Source: an uncultured Bacteroidales bacterium (GTDB lineage Bacteria > Bacteroidota > Bacteroidia > Bacteroidales > Paludibacteraceae). From it: a stretch of DNA of 64,000 nucleotides. The DNA lies in the NCBI GenBank assembly GCA_902778935.1, contig CACYZT010000002.1, positions 186,001 through 250,000 on the forward strand, written 5' to 3'. The position numbers and the translations under genes were made by a program. Each line of letters opens with the position of its first letter. Positions within the stretch are counted from its first letter, which is position 1. Shown here one piece after another: positions 8,126-15,861 of this stretch. Under the pieces are notes generated by a model. The model searched no databases and had not been told where the DNA came from. It saw only the letters and a list, made by a program, of their open reading frames with translations.

Positions 8126-9505
8126 TTAATAATCGTATATTTTTGACTCGTGTCCTAAAAGGGTGTACGTTTTATTGCCGCGGAGGATTAGGATTTGGCC
8201 GTTGTGGAGGATTTTGAGGGCTTTGGTGTTGGCGTTGGGTTCGTCAATTCCCATTTCGGGTTGGACACCTTCGCCCCATTGGGAATAGAGCCAGTTGATA
8301 CGCCAGTCGTAACGGCGGAAGAAACGGTCGCGGACATCGGAATAATTACTATTATCGCGGTAATTGGATGTGTTGCGCCATTGGTCTGCGTCACGCTTGG
8401 CAGCTTGTTCTATACGGTCGGCATAGTCACGGAGATGCGCTCTGACGGAGTCTTTCCGGCCGTGGTAGAAGAGCCACCATTGTTCCTGAACGCGTTGCTG
8501 AAAAACAGGCCATGAAGCCAACTGTTCTATCCAATATTGCTGCCATGTAGGATTGACGTAAATCCAGTTCTCCTGGTGACGGTTATAGGCATTGCCGAAG
8601 TCCCATACCGGTCCGAATTTCCACTTGTCGGCTATGCCCAAACTATCGCGGTCCTTGTAGAGGAAACAGCTGCCGTGGTAACTCTCGCAATCCTCCATGA
8701 TTTCCTGGACGAGGTAGTACTTAGCTGCTTCGTTCATGTCCATCAGTTGCTCGATATGGTCCGAAGTCGATTCGTACAAAGCACTATTGAGCGTGAGCAT
8801 TTGTTCCTCTAGATAGCTGCGCTGCGGGTTTGTGAGCACTTCCGGCTCTTTGAGCGACACCATGACATACTGGCCGTTCCCTTCGTGAAAAGAGATATTA
8901 TTCTCCGTGTGATAGTTATCTATCTCCACGAGCCAACCGCCGGTTATCGAATCGGGCTGTGTCTCTCCCTCTACTTGCTCGTGTATATGCACCCGATGGG
9001 ACGCTATGCGCACATGTTCCGTTAGGAAATACAATCCCATGTACTGCCCGTTGAGCACCAGTTCGACCGGTTGGTGGCGGGGTGTCCAACGCAGTCCGAT
9101 GGCTTCGCTGAGCATGAATCCGGCGGGCATCTTGAGAAAACCAAGGTCATCGTCCGCACAAGCCATCAGACACCAATGGCGGTTGTTGGGCATCCCCAGC
9201 ACTTTATGCTTCACGTTGAATTTGAGCTTGTACGGTTTTTTGTCAAAACCGGACCAAGTCCAGTTGCCTCGCCCTTTGACAGTGGCATCTATCGGCTGCT
9301 GTGCCGAACCGAGCGAGCGGAACTGCGGGCTCAGGGAGTCGATATAAACGGTAGCGGGTATCTGCGTCTCGGTGTCGTTGATGCTCCGGCTGTTCTGCGT
9401 ATTCACATATACAACAGGCAGCGTTCCTGTCGGCGTTGCGGCGCTTATGGAGATGCTCGTCAACGACCAAAGCACACATCCTATCCATGCAATCATTCTT
9501 TTCAT
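8126..9505 (-). CDS. Secreted CotH-family kinase-like protein with C-terminal tail
   Basis: The 459-residue protein has a signal peptide (RMIAWIGCVLWSLTSISISA) and CotH features: VKGRGNWTW, KKPYKLKF, GLYFLTEHVR and a late PVWDFGNAYN motif. CotH of Bacillus is a protein kinase of spore coat proteins; Bacteroidales homologs are secreted and mostly uncharacterised. The end (NGQILILRGNKTYTLLG) is the short Bacteroidales secreted-protein tail, suggesting surface delivery. The gene is divergent from the small HTH-like gene at 9713 and has its own promoter at 9541-9572. Confidence 0.85.
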   Translation of the reverse strand: MKRMIAWIGCVLWSLTSISISAATPTGTLPVVYVNTQNSRSINDTETQIPATVYIDSLSPQFRSLGSAQQPIDATVKGRGNWTWSGFDKKPYKLKFNVKHKVLGMPNNRHWCLMACADDDLGFLKMPAGFMLSEAIGLRWTPRHQPVELVLNGQYMGLYFLTEHVRIASHRVHIHEQVEGETQPDSITGGWLVEIDNYHTENNISFHEGNGQYVMVSLKEPEVLTNPQRSYLEEQMLTLNSALYESTSDHIEQLMDMNEAAKYYLVQEIMEDCESYHGSCFLYKDRDSLGIADKWKFGPVWDFGNAYNRHQENWIYVNPTWQQYWIEQLASWPVFQQRVQEQWWLFYHGRKDSVRAHLRDYADRIEQAAKRDADQWRNTSNYRDNSNYSDVRDRFFRRYDWRINWLYSQWGEGVQPEMGIDEPNANTKALKILHNGQILILRGNKTYTLLGHESKIYDY

Positions 9506-9540
9506 GTCACAAAGATACTACAAATTTATGAACTGCGCTG

Positions 9541-9572
9541 CAAAGTTACGACTTTTTTCCGGAATATGCAAA
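9541..9572 (-). promoter_or_regulatory. Promoter of the CotH gene
   Basis: Minus strand: TTTG, 20 bases, TAACTTTG. It is the left half of a divergent pair and overlaps the 63 bp duplicated segment. Confidence 0.75.
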
Positions 9573-9622
9573 TAAAACGGCTGAAATATTTGCATATATT
9601 ATTTTTTTTTTGTAACTTTGCA
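9560..9622. repeat. 63 bp duplicated divergent promoter segment, copy 1
   Basis: Bases 9560-9622 are identical, base for base, to 15781-15843. The copy carries the plus-strand promoter and the -33 box of the minus-strand promoter. Confidence 0.9.
9589..9620 (+). promoter_or_regulatory. Promoter of the 9713 gene
   Basis: TTTG (9589-9592), 20 bases, TAACTTTG (9613-9620), the Bacteroidetes -33/-7 arrangement. It leaves a leader of about 85 bases. Confidence 0.8.
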
Positions 9623-9712
9623 GCGGATTTGGATAAATGGGTGAAAAAGAACCCTTAAAACCAGCCGTAAACCGATAATTAACATTAATAAACTATAAAA
9701 ACAGAAACAATT

Positions 9713-9955
9713 ATGGTGCGTACAACATTCAATCGCCTTCGTGCGGTAAAAGACAGTCTTCCTCATGGTAGCATGGATTCCATTGCAGAAGAGTTGCAAA
9801 TCTCGGGTGACGAGGTAAGAGCTTATTTTAACGGAGAGGGAAACGCGGATTATCATATTGAGCCGGGCCCCGACGGAGGTATTGTGGTATTCAGCAACAC
9901 GCGCATCTTGGAGGTTGCCCTGCGTAAGGCATGGGAGGTTCAGAATGCGTTGTAA
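9713..9955 (+). CDS. Small HTH-like conserved protein
   Basis: An 80-residue protein. Residues 15-45 (LPHGSMDSIAEELQISGDEVRAYFNGE) look like a helix-turn-helix, followed by a short strand-rich part and a C-terminal helix. This suggests a small DNA-binding protein, though I cannot place it in a named family. It has its own strong promoter and an 85-90 base leader, and may be transcribed with the barrel genes downstream (14-base gap). Confidence 0.65.
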   Translation: MVRTTFNRLRAVKDSLPHGSMDSIAEELQISGDEVRAYFNGEGNADYHIEPGPDGGIVVFSNTRILEVALRKAWEVQNAL

Positions 9956-9969
9956 CAAACGATTAAGAA

Positions 9970-10848
9970 TTGAAAATTAGCCAAATTCTGAAGCAGGTAG
10001 TAGCTCCGATGCTGTTCATCGGGGCATTACCTTTTTTATTTTCTGCGCGTGCGTACGCGAGTGACGGGAGTCAGGAGTCAGGAGCCAAGAGTCAGGCATC
10101 AAGATGGCTGGACGACTACAGCGCGCCGGTAGGGCTAACGTACAACGCGCAAGCGAGGCTGCAGACCTCCTATCTATGGCGCGGTATGTACTGCGGAGCA
10201 GCGAACATCCAAGCGTCAGCGAACGTAGGTTACGGCGGTTTGTATCTCGACATGTGGTGGAACATAGGCGTGGACGATTGGTCGTTCAAGACGTTCCAGC
10301 CGGAGTTGGACCTGAGTCTCGGTTTTGCCCGCTGGGGACTGGATGTGTATCTGCTGTATGTGCATAATTTCAACTGCGGTTTCTTTGATTTTCACAACTA
10401 TGCGGGTAAAGGTAACCGTCTGGAAGTGAACGTGAAGTACACGGTAAGCAGTAAGTTGCCGCTGGGTATCCACTGGGGTACGCGCGTGAGTGCGGCGGAC
10501 GGCTATGTGAACGCAGTTGGCGACACCGTGTTCGCATGGTCCAGTTACGCGGAGATTTTCTACACGCAGAAACTGCCGTACGACCTTAGCCTGTATGGCG
10601 AGATAGGTATCACGCCGTGGAAGAGCCGCTTCACTAACTATCAGGGCGATTTTGCGGTCAACAACATCACTATCCGTTTGCGCAAAGACTGGAGTGTGAG
10701 CAAACATTGCGGTCTGATGTTGATGGGACAGCTGACGATTAACCCCTATCTGGCTGCAACGGACAAGTCTTCGGTCGAGTGGCATTCGTTCAACCCGGGA
10801 CGGCAGTCGGTGAACGTCAATGTGGGGTTCGGAGCGTACCTCAAGTGA
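9970..10848 (+). CDS. Outer-membrane barrel-like protein (paralog of next gene)
   Basis: Up to 292 residues with a signal peptide ending ARAYA and a strand-rich body. 'YLWRGMYCG', 'GITPWKSRF' and a glycine-rich end align by eye with the 10896 gene ('YIWRGQYNG', 'GMSPWESPV'), so the two look like tandem paralogs. The start is uncertain: TTG 9970 gives a basic N-region, ATG 10009 a shorter signal. Right after the signal a family E repeat encodes SQESGAKSQAS. A role as an outer-membrane protein is inferred from topology. Confidence 0.65.
   Translation: MKISQILKQVVAPMLFIGALPFLFSARAYASDGSQESGAKSQASRWLDDYSAPVGLTYNAQARLQTSYLWRGMYCGAANIQASANVGYGGLYLDMWWNIGVDDWSFKTFQPELDLSLGFARWGLDVYLLYVHNFNCGFFDFHNYAGKGNRLEVNVKYTVSSKLPLGIHWGTRVSAADGYVNAVGDTVFAWSSYAEIFYTQKLPYDLSLYGEIGITPWKSRFTNYQGDFAVNNITIRLRKDWSVSKHCGLMLMGQLTINPYLAATDKSSVEWHSFNPGRQSVNVNVGFGAYLK
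10067..10098 (+). repeat. Family E words in a coding region
   Basis: GGGAGTCAGGAGTCAGGAGC words in frame (SQESGAKSQ) just after the signal peptide. A matching block lies in the aminopeptidase gene at 61406. Confidence 0.65.
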
Positions 10849-10851
10849 TTT

Positions 10852-10880
10852 GAAGATTTGAGGATTTGAAGATTTGAAAT
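10852..10880. repeat. Family F tandem words
   Basis: GATTTGAAGATTTGAGG-type words in the gap between the two barrel paralogs, the same words as at 6495-6530. Confidence 0.65.
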
Positions 10881-10895
10881 TAAAGAATATTTAAG

Positions 10896-11756
10896 ATGAA
10901 AAAGGTATTAGTTATGGTAGCCGCTATGATGGCGGTGGTTATGTCTGCTAAAGCAGAGGACATTGAGTTTGCTTACAACGCCGGTTTTGAGGCAGTAAGC
11001 TGTTACATCTGGCGTGGTCAGTACAACGGCGGTTTGTCGTTTCAACCGGATGTAGAGGTTGGTTTTGACGCGCTGGACGAAGCACTCTCTTTCCGTTTCG
11101 GCGCATGGGGAACGGTTGGCGCTTCCGATTGGAAATTCCGCAAGGGTTTTCCTAACTACATCGATGCAGAGGGCACCGAAATCAATCCAAACACCTATTT
11201 CGTGCCGGAGATTGATATTTTAGGAAGCTTCAGTTTCTATGGTGCAACGGTCGGTTTCACGCACTATTACTATTTCGGCGGCACTCCGTTCTTCTCCGGT
11301 CTGGAAGATGACGGCGGCAGCCAGACGGAGATTCAAGTGGGTTATAACTTCGACCATTTCTTCGGTCAAGGCGCGTATATCAACTGGTACACGATGGTAG
11401 CGGGAGCAGACGCCGTTTATGACGATGCAGACGTAGCCCATCGCGCCTGGAGTTCGTATATCGAGTTGGGTTATGACTACACCTTCGATAACATCGGCCT
11501 GACGCTTGGTGCGCAACTGGGTATGTCTCCGTGGGAGAGTCCGGTATATGGCAACAGCAAGTTCACTGTGACGAATATCTCGCTGAAAATCAACAAGGAA
11601 TGGGAGTTCGACCACGTGACGCTGGACCTTTTCGGTCAGGCTTCTCTTAATCCCGACGGCATCGACAAAGACAACGTGTTCGTCAATGCAGCGGGTGACG
11701 AGAAACTGTGCGTTCAACGTCTGAACGGAACCGTTGGTCTGGGCGTTTGGTTCTAA
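10896..11756 (+). CDS. Outer-membrane barrel-like protein
   Basis: The 286-residue protein has a clear signal peptide (MKKVLVMVAAMMAVVMSAKA) and alternating strands rich in Tyr, Trp and Gly, with a C-terminal aromatic residue (GLGVWF). It resembles the upstream gene in its WRG and PWES segments. No catalytic motif is seen; a structural or porin-like role is inferred. It is followed after 22 bases of family G words by apbE. Confidence 0.7.
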   Translation: MKKVLVMVAAMMAVVMSAKAEDIEFAYNAGFEAVSCYIWRGQYNGGLSFQPDVEVGFDALDEALSFRFGAWGTVGASDWKFRKGFPNYIDAEGTEINPNTYFVPEIDILGSFSFYGATVGFTHYYYFGGTPFFSGLEDDGGSQTEIQVGYNFDHFFGQGAYINWYTMVAGADAVYDDADVAHRAWSSYIELGYDYTFDNIGLTLGAQLGMSPWESPVYGNSKFTVTNISLKINKEWEFDHVTLDLFGQASLNPDGIDKDNVFVNAAGDEKLCVQRLNGTVGLGVWF

Positions 11757-11784
11757 AACGGTTCACGGTTAATGGTTAATGGCG
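11756..11784. repeat. Family G words before apbE
   Basis: ACGGTTCACGGTTAATGGTTAATGG fragments, with the apbE start codon at the end of the last word. GGTTCACGGTT recurs in the lipid kinase gene near 30050. Confidence 0.6.
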
Positions 11785-12801
11785 AAGGTTGAGCGGAAAC
11801 ATATGATAAGTGCGTTGCTGGGTGTAGGCCTGGCAGCGCTACTCATCTGGGGTATAGACGACAAGCCGAAAGCACAGTATTTCCACAACGAAGGCAAGGT
11901 TTTCGGGACGTACTATAACATCCGTTACGAATCGACCGCAGACATGGAGGATAGTATTCGCGCCTCTTTTACTGCGTTCGACAACAGCCTGAGCATGTTC
12001 AATCCCCACTCTATCCTCTCTGCCATCAACGACAACCGCGACACGACCACGAATGCGTTTTTCGAGACGATGTGGTCGGAGGCGGAACGCGTTTATGCCC
12101 TGTCCAACGGCGCCTTTGACATCACAGTAGCTCCGCTGGTCAAAGCGTTCGGTTTTGGCCGCAAGAGCGAACAGATGTCCGATATTAGTTCTCAGACGAT
12201 AGACAGTATCCGTCAGTTCGTGGGTTTCGACAAAGTACGGTTGGAGAACCATAAGGTCATCAAGTCCGACCCGCGAGTGATGATTGACGGTGGTGCCGTA
12301 GCCAAAGGGCAAGCCTGCGACATGATTGCCGAAATGCTACGCCGGCAAGGCTGCAACAACTATCTCGTCGATATAGGCGGAGAGGTCGTGGCGCATGGTG
12401 TGAACGCCAAAGGCGAACCATGGCATATAGGTATCACCAAACCTAATCTGAACAACGAAGGTGCGCAGGAGGAGTTGCAGCAGATTTTAGCCGTTACGGA
12501 CGTCTGCATGGCTACGAGCGGAAACTATCGTAATTATTATTACGACGGAGATGTGCGCCGCAGTCACACGATAGACCCGCGAACGGGTTATCCGGTTCAG
12601 CACTCCGTGCTTAGCGCAACCATCGTGGCTTCGACCTGTATGCGTGCAGACGCTTTGGCGACCGCCTGTATGGTTCTGGGTGCAGACGAAGCGCTGGATA
12701 TGATCGGGCGTACAACCGATGCCGCGTGCTATCTTTTAGTGGCGCAAAAGGACAGTTTGGTAGTCGTTTCTTCCGAAAATTGGGACAAAAGTATTCAATA
12801 A
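11779..12801 (+). CDS. apbE: FAD:protein FMN transferase
   Basis: ApbE attaches FMN to Thr residues of partner flavoproteins such as NqrC/RnfG, outside the inner membrane. The 340-residue protein has a single N-terminal membrane anchor (ISALLGVGLAALLIWG) and family motifs: YNIRY, NGAFDITVAPLV, MIDGGAVAKGQACD, LVDIGGEV, ATSGNYRNYY, HTIDPRTGYPV and ADALATA. The start at 11779 lies inside family G words. A bamD-like gene with its own promoter follows. Confidence 0.92.
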   Translation: MAKVERKHMISALLGVGLAALLIWGIDDKPKAQYFHNEGKVFGTYYNIRYESTADMEDSIRASFTAFDNSLSMFNPHSILSAINDNRDTTTNAFFETMWSEAERVYALSNGAFDITVAPLVKAFGFGRKSEQMSDISSQTIDSIRQFVGFDKVRLENHKVIKSDPRVMIDGGAVAKGQACDMIAEMLRRQGCNNYLVDIGGEVVAHGVNAKGEPWHIGITKPNLNNEGAQEELQQILAVTDVCMATSGNYRNYYYDGDVRRSHTIDPRTGYPVQHSVLSATIVASTCMRADALATACMVLGADEALDMIGRTTDAACYLLVAQKDSLVVVSSENWDKSIQ

Positions 12802-12833
12802 ATATTGAAATTTTTATTTTTTGAGATAATTTC

Positions 12834-12864
12834 TTGCATATTTGAATAATTTGTTGTACCTTTG
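12834..12864 (+). promoter_or_regulatory. Promoter of the bamD-like gene
   Basis: TTG (12834-12836), 20 bases, TACCTTTG (12857-12864). Its position rules out the in-frame TTG at 12862 as the start codon. Confidence 0.8.
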
Positions 12865-12882
12865 CAGGCTTTTTTGATTACA

Positions 12883-13698
12883 ATGCGTAGAAACGGGCTT
12901 TTCATATTGCTTATTATGGTAGCGCTTACGAGCGTGCTTACGGGTTGCGGCGAGTACCAGAAACTGCTCAAATCGCGTGACCCCGAGGAGAAATACCAGG
13001 CAGCGCTCAACTATTTCAACCAAAAGCAATATGTAAAATCCCAGACTCTGCTCGACGACGTAGCCAATTACTACAAAGGCACGGAGCGCTCGGAGGACGT
13101 GTTAGCCTATCTTGCCCGCAGTTATATGGGCCAGAAAGCGTACGAGTCGGCAACCAATTACTACGAAGCCTACGTGCGCAATTACCCAAAGGGTAAGTAT
13201 GCCGCAGAGGCGTATTTTCAGATTGGTCATTGCCAGTATCTGGATTCGCCGGACGCACGGCTTGACCAAGCGATTACACGCAAGGCGATAGACGCATTCA
13301 CCCATTTCGTGGAGCTCTATCCGGAGAGTCCTTACGCCGAGCAAGCCTATCGCGAGATGAGCGAGCTATACGACAAGCTGGCGCTGAAGGAACTGAAGAG
13401 TGCACAGTTGTACTACAACCTCGGAACGTATCTGGGTAACAATTATCTGAGTTGCGAGATAACCTGCAAGAACGCCCTCAAAAACTATCCGAGCAACAAG
13501 TATCAGGAGGATTTCAACTGGCTTATCCTGCAATCGAAATACCAGCAGATGGTCAATTCGTTTGAGGAACTGAAGCTGGAACGTGCCCGCGACGCACAAG
13601 ACGAGTACTACAATTTCGTGACAGAGTACCCCGAGTCCAAACATCGCAAAGAAGCCGAGCGAATGCTCGTACAAATAAAGAAAACAACCAAAGAATAA
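12883..13698 (+). CDS. bamD: Outer membrane assembly lipoprotein BamD
   Basis: BamD is a lipoprotein of the BAM complex that folds outer-membrane barrels. From ATG 12883 the protein has a lipoprotein signal with lipobox LTGC (residues 15-25) and then tetratricopeptide-like repeats: 'YQAALNYFNQKQYVKSQTLL', 'AYLARSYMGQKAYESATNYY', 'YPESPYAEQAYREM'. Length (271 residues) fits the family. The start is set by the promoter, whose -7 box covers the upstream TTG. rpoZ and coaBC follow on the same strand. Confidence 0.88.
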   Translation: MRRNGLFILLIMVALTSVLTGCGEYQKLLKSRDPEEKYQAALNYFNQKQYVKSQTLLDDVANYYKGTERSEDVLAYLARSYMGQKAYESATNYYEAYVRNYPKGKYAAEAYFQIGHCQYLDSPDARLDQAITRKAIDAFTHFVELYPESPYAEQAYREMSELYDKLALKELKSAQLYYNLGTYLGNNYLSCEITCKNALKNYPSNKYQEDFNWLILQSKYQQMVNSFEELKLERARDAQDEYYNFVTEYPESKHRKEAERMLVQIKKTTKE

Positions 13699-13735
13699 AT
13701 GGTAAATAGTAAATGATTAAATCGTAAATAATTTT
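13699..13735. repeat. Family B words between bamD and rpoZ
   Basis: GGTAAATAGTAAATGATTAAATCGTAAAT-type words fill the gap, an intergenic counterpart of the in-gene family B blocks. Confidence 0.6.
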
Positions 13736-14068
13736 ATGGATTACAAGAATTCTAAAGCACCCAAGAACACCGTTACCCGCGACATCAACCAGTTGACCGA
13801 GCCGGTAGGTAACGTGTATGAAACAGTAGCCATCATCGCCAAACGCGCCAATCAGATTAGCGTAGGTATCAAGCGTGAGTTAGACGCCAAACTGCAGGAT
13901 TTCTCTATTCCTCAGGACAACCTCGAAGAGACCTTCGAGAACCGCGAGCAGATTGAGATCAGCCGCCAGTACGAGCGTCTGCCGAAACCGACTCTGATGG
14001 CTACCCAGGAATTCATCGACGGCGAACTCGTTTACCGCTCCGGTAACCGCGACGAAGCGCTTAAATAG
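13736..14068 (+). CDS. rpoZ: RNA polymerase omega subunit, Bacteroidetes type
   Basis: The 110-residue protein matches the Bacteroidetes omega subunit: MDYKNSKAPKNTVTRD, 'GNVYETVAIIAKRANQIS', 'FENREQIEISRQYERLPKPT'. Omega helps assemble and stabilise the polymerase. It sits upstream of coaBC, a common Bacteroidetes neighbour, but here 120 bases of repeat-rich sequence separate the two. Confidence 0.88.
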   Translation: MDYKNSKAPKNTVTRDINQLTEPVGNVYETVAIIAKRANQISVGIKRELDAKLQDFSIPQDNLEETFENREQIEISRQYERLPKPTLMATQEFIDGELVYRSGNRDEALK

Positions 14069-14190
14069 ATCGCTTCGCTAAAAGAATAAAGACTAAATAC
14101 CATCGGTAGAACATAGCTCAACTACTTAACAATACATTTTAGTCTTTAGTCCTTACTCCTTCAGTGAGTGAAACGAACGATCCTTACTCC
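14066..14190. repeat. Intergenic family A/composite repeat between rpoZ and coaBC
   Basis: Starts at the rpoZ stop with GATCGCTTCGCTAAAAG, continues AAAGACTAAAT and returns as ATTTTAGTCTTTAGTCCTT (inverted), then carries CCTTACTCC twice. It resembles the repeat that encodes the lipoprotein signal peptides at 33980 and 40448. Confidence 0.65.
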
Positions 14191-14191
14191 A

Positions 14192-15397
14192 ATGAGTTTA
14201 TATGGTAAACACATATTGGTAGGCATCAGCGGCGGTATTGCGGCATACAAGATACCCGAACTCATCCGTTCGCTCGTCAAAGAGGGCGCAGAGGTTCGTG
14301 TAACGACGACGCCTCATGCCTTGCAGTTTGTTACCGAGCTAACCCTGCAGACCCTCTCGGGCAGCAGGGTTTATTCGGATGTGTTTGCCGCCATCAACGA
14401 GCACTCGACAGAGCATATCTCGTTACCCGAATGGTGCGATGCGATGATTGTTGCGCCGGCAACGGCGAACGTGCTTGCCAAGATGGCTAACGGCATCGCC
14501 GATGATGCGCTGACCACCACGATTGCTTCGTGCGTAGCCCGCAAACCGATGGTCGTTGCGCCAGCGATGAATGACAAGATGTGGGAGAACCCTGCTACGC
14601 AGCAAGCCATCAAAACCATCCGTTCCTGGGAACATGTGATGGTGCTCGAACCCGCCGAAGGACTGTTAGCCTGCGGGACGAGCGGCAAAGGCCGGATGCC
14701 GGAAGTGGATGAATTGCAGGAAGCGCTCGAGTATGCGTTGACGCCGAAGACGATGAGCGGCAAACGAGTGCTCATCACCGCCGGCGGTACGCAAGAACAG
14801 ATTGATCCCGTTCGCTTCATTAGCAATTACTCCACCGGTAAGATGGGCTTTGCTTTAGCCCAATCCTGTGCGCGTCACGGCGCGCTCGTGACTCTGGTAT
14901 GCGGGTCTGTGTCTGCCCGACTTCACAATCCACTTGGCGCTATCCGACGCATCGACGCGCTCAGCGCACAAACGATGTACGAAGCATGCATAAAGGAATG
15001 GCCGAAACACGATATCGCCATTCTCTGCGCGGCGGTTGCAGACTTTGCGCCTACCGCCGAGCCGGAGAAAATCAAAAAGGGAGAGAAATCCACCCTCAAC
15101 CTCCTGCTTCATACCACGCCGGACATAGCGGCTTCGCTGGGTGAGAGCAAACGCGAGGACCAGCAGCTGATTGGTTTTGCGCTTGAGACACAGCACGAGA
15201 AAGAAAATGCGCTCCATAAACTGGAACGCAAACACATGAACGCGATTGTTCTCAATTCGCTTCGCGATAAGGGTGCAGGTTTCGCCACGGATACCAACGT
15301 CGTTACTATCCTGCAATCCGACGGCACCGAGACCGCCCTACCCCTCCAAAGTAAAACGGCTATTTCCGAAGAAATCCTAAAAGTCCTTTTTTCTTAG
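14192..15397 (+). CDS. coaBC: Bifunctional phosphopantothenoylcysteine decarboxylase/synthase
   Basis: CoaBC makes 4'-phosphopantetheine from phosphopantothenate and cysteine in CoA synthesis. The CoaC half shows GISGGIAAYK, the active-site His region (EHISLPEW), PAMNDKMW and the flexible-lid Cys motif (LACGTSGKGRMPE). The CoaB half shows ITAGGTQEQIDPVR, ISNYSTGKMG and AAVADF. I prefer ATG 14192; the GTG at 14168 would translate repeat sequence. The last 38 bases overlap the convergent DUF3276 gene. Confidence 0.92.
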   Translation: MSLYGKHILVGISGGIAAYKIPELIRSLVKEGAEVRVTTTPHALQFVTELTLQTLSGSRVYSDVFAAINEHSTEHISLPEWCDAMIVAPATANVLAKMANGIADDALTTTIASCVARKPMVVAPAMNDKMWENPATQQAIKTIRSWEHVMVLEPAEGLLACGTSGKGRMPEVDELQEALEYALTPKTMSGKRVLITAGGTQEQIDPVRFISNYSTGKMGFALAQSCARHGALVTLVCGSVSARLHNPLGAIRRIDALSAQTMYEACIKEWPKHDIAILCAAVADFAPTAEPEKIKKGEKSTLNLLLHTTPDIAASLGESKREDQQLIGFALETQHEKENALHKLERKHMNAIVLNSLRDKGAGFATDTNVVTILQSDGTETALPLQSKTAISEEILKVLFS

Positions 15398-15731
15398 GCT
15401 CCTCTGCCTCCGCTTGCGGCTCTTCGCTCTCCGGCACGAAATCCTGACGAGTTTCTATCTCGCCGAGCTGGCTCTGCACAAAAGCGATAACATCCTGCAA
15501 TCCTTCGGTAAAGTGAGCGAAGTCTTCTTTGTATAAAAACACCTTGTGCTTTTCGAATAACGGGGCTGCACCTTCTGCTTCGCTCTGCAAACGTTTACTC
15601 TCCGTAATACAAAGATACAAATCGTTGTTGCGCGCTTTGCGAACATCTAAGTAGTAGATACGTTTTCCTGCTTTGACCGAACGGCTATATACAATCTCCT
15701 GATCGCGTCTTTCTTCTTTCTGTTTTTCCAT
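15360..15731 (-). CDS. DUF3276 PUR-family single-strand nucleic acid binding protein
   Basis: A 123-residue protein of the PUR-alpha-like family (DUF3276), with 'VYSRSVKAGKRIYYLDVRKAR', 'YLCITESKR' and a fold-completing 'KHKVFLYKEDFAHF' segment, then an acidic tail ending in KKKGLLGFLRK. Family members bind single-stranded DNA or RNA. ATG 15731 is preferred because the upstream TTG at 15764 lies in the -7 promoter box. The 3' end overlaps the convergent coaBC by 38 bases. Confidence 0.85.
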   Translation of the reverse strand: MEKQKEERRDQEIVYSRSVKAGKRIYYLDVRKARNNDLYLCITESKRLQSEAEGAAPLFEKHKVFLYKEDFAHFTEGLQDVIAFVQSQLGEIETRQDFVPESEEPQAEAEEPKKKGLLGFLRK

Positions 15732-15761
15732 CTTTTTGTGAGTTATATTTATTTTTCGGTG

Positions 15762-15793
15762 CAAAGGTACTGCTTTTTTTCGGAATATGCAAA
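15762..15793 (-). promoter_or_regulatory. Promoter of the DUF3276 gene
   Basis: Minus strand: TTTG, 20 bases, TACCTTTG, divergent from the nusB promoter. Confidence 0.8.
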
Positions 15794-15843
15794 TAAAACG
15801 GCTGAAATATTTGCATATATTATTTTTTTTTTGTAACTTTGCA
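15781..15843. repeat. 63 bp duplicated divergent promoter segment, copy 2
   Basis: Identical to 9560-9622. Here it serves the DUF3276/nusB divergent pair. Confidence 0.9.
15810..15841 (+). promoter_or_regulatory. Promoter of the nusB operon
   Basis: TTTG (15810-15813), 20 bases, TAACTTTG (15834-15841). Confidence 0.8.
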
Positions 15844-15861
15844 CGCTAATTTGTAAAAAAC

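Noticed and set aside
12862-12882. TTG start for the bamD-like gene
   Set aside because: The codon lies inside the -7 promoter box; the same reasoning removes upstream starts at 15764, 49143 and 60538.
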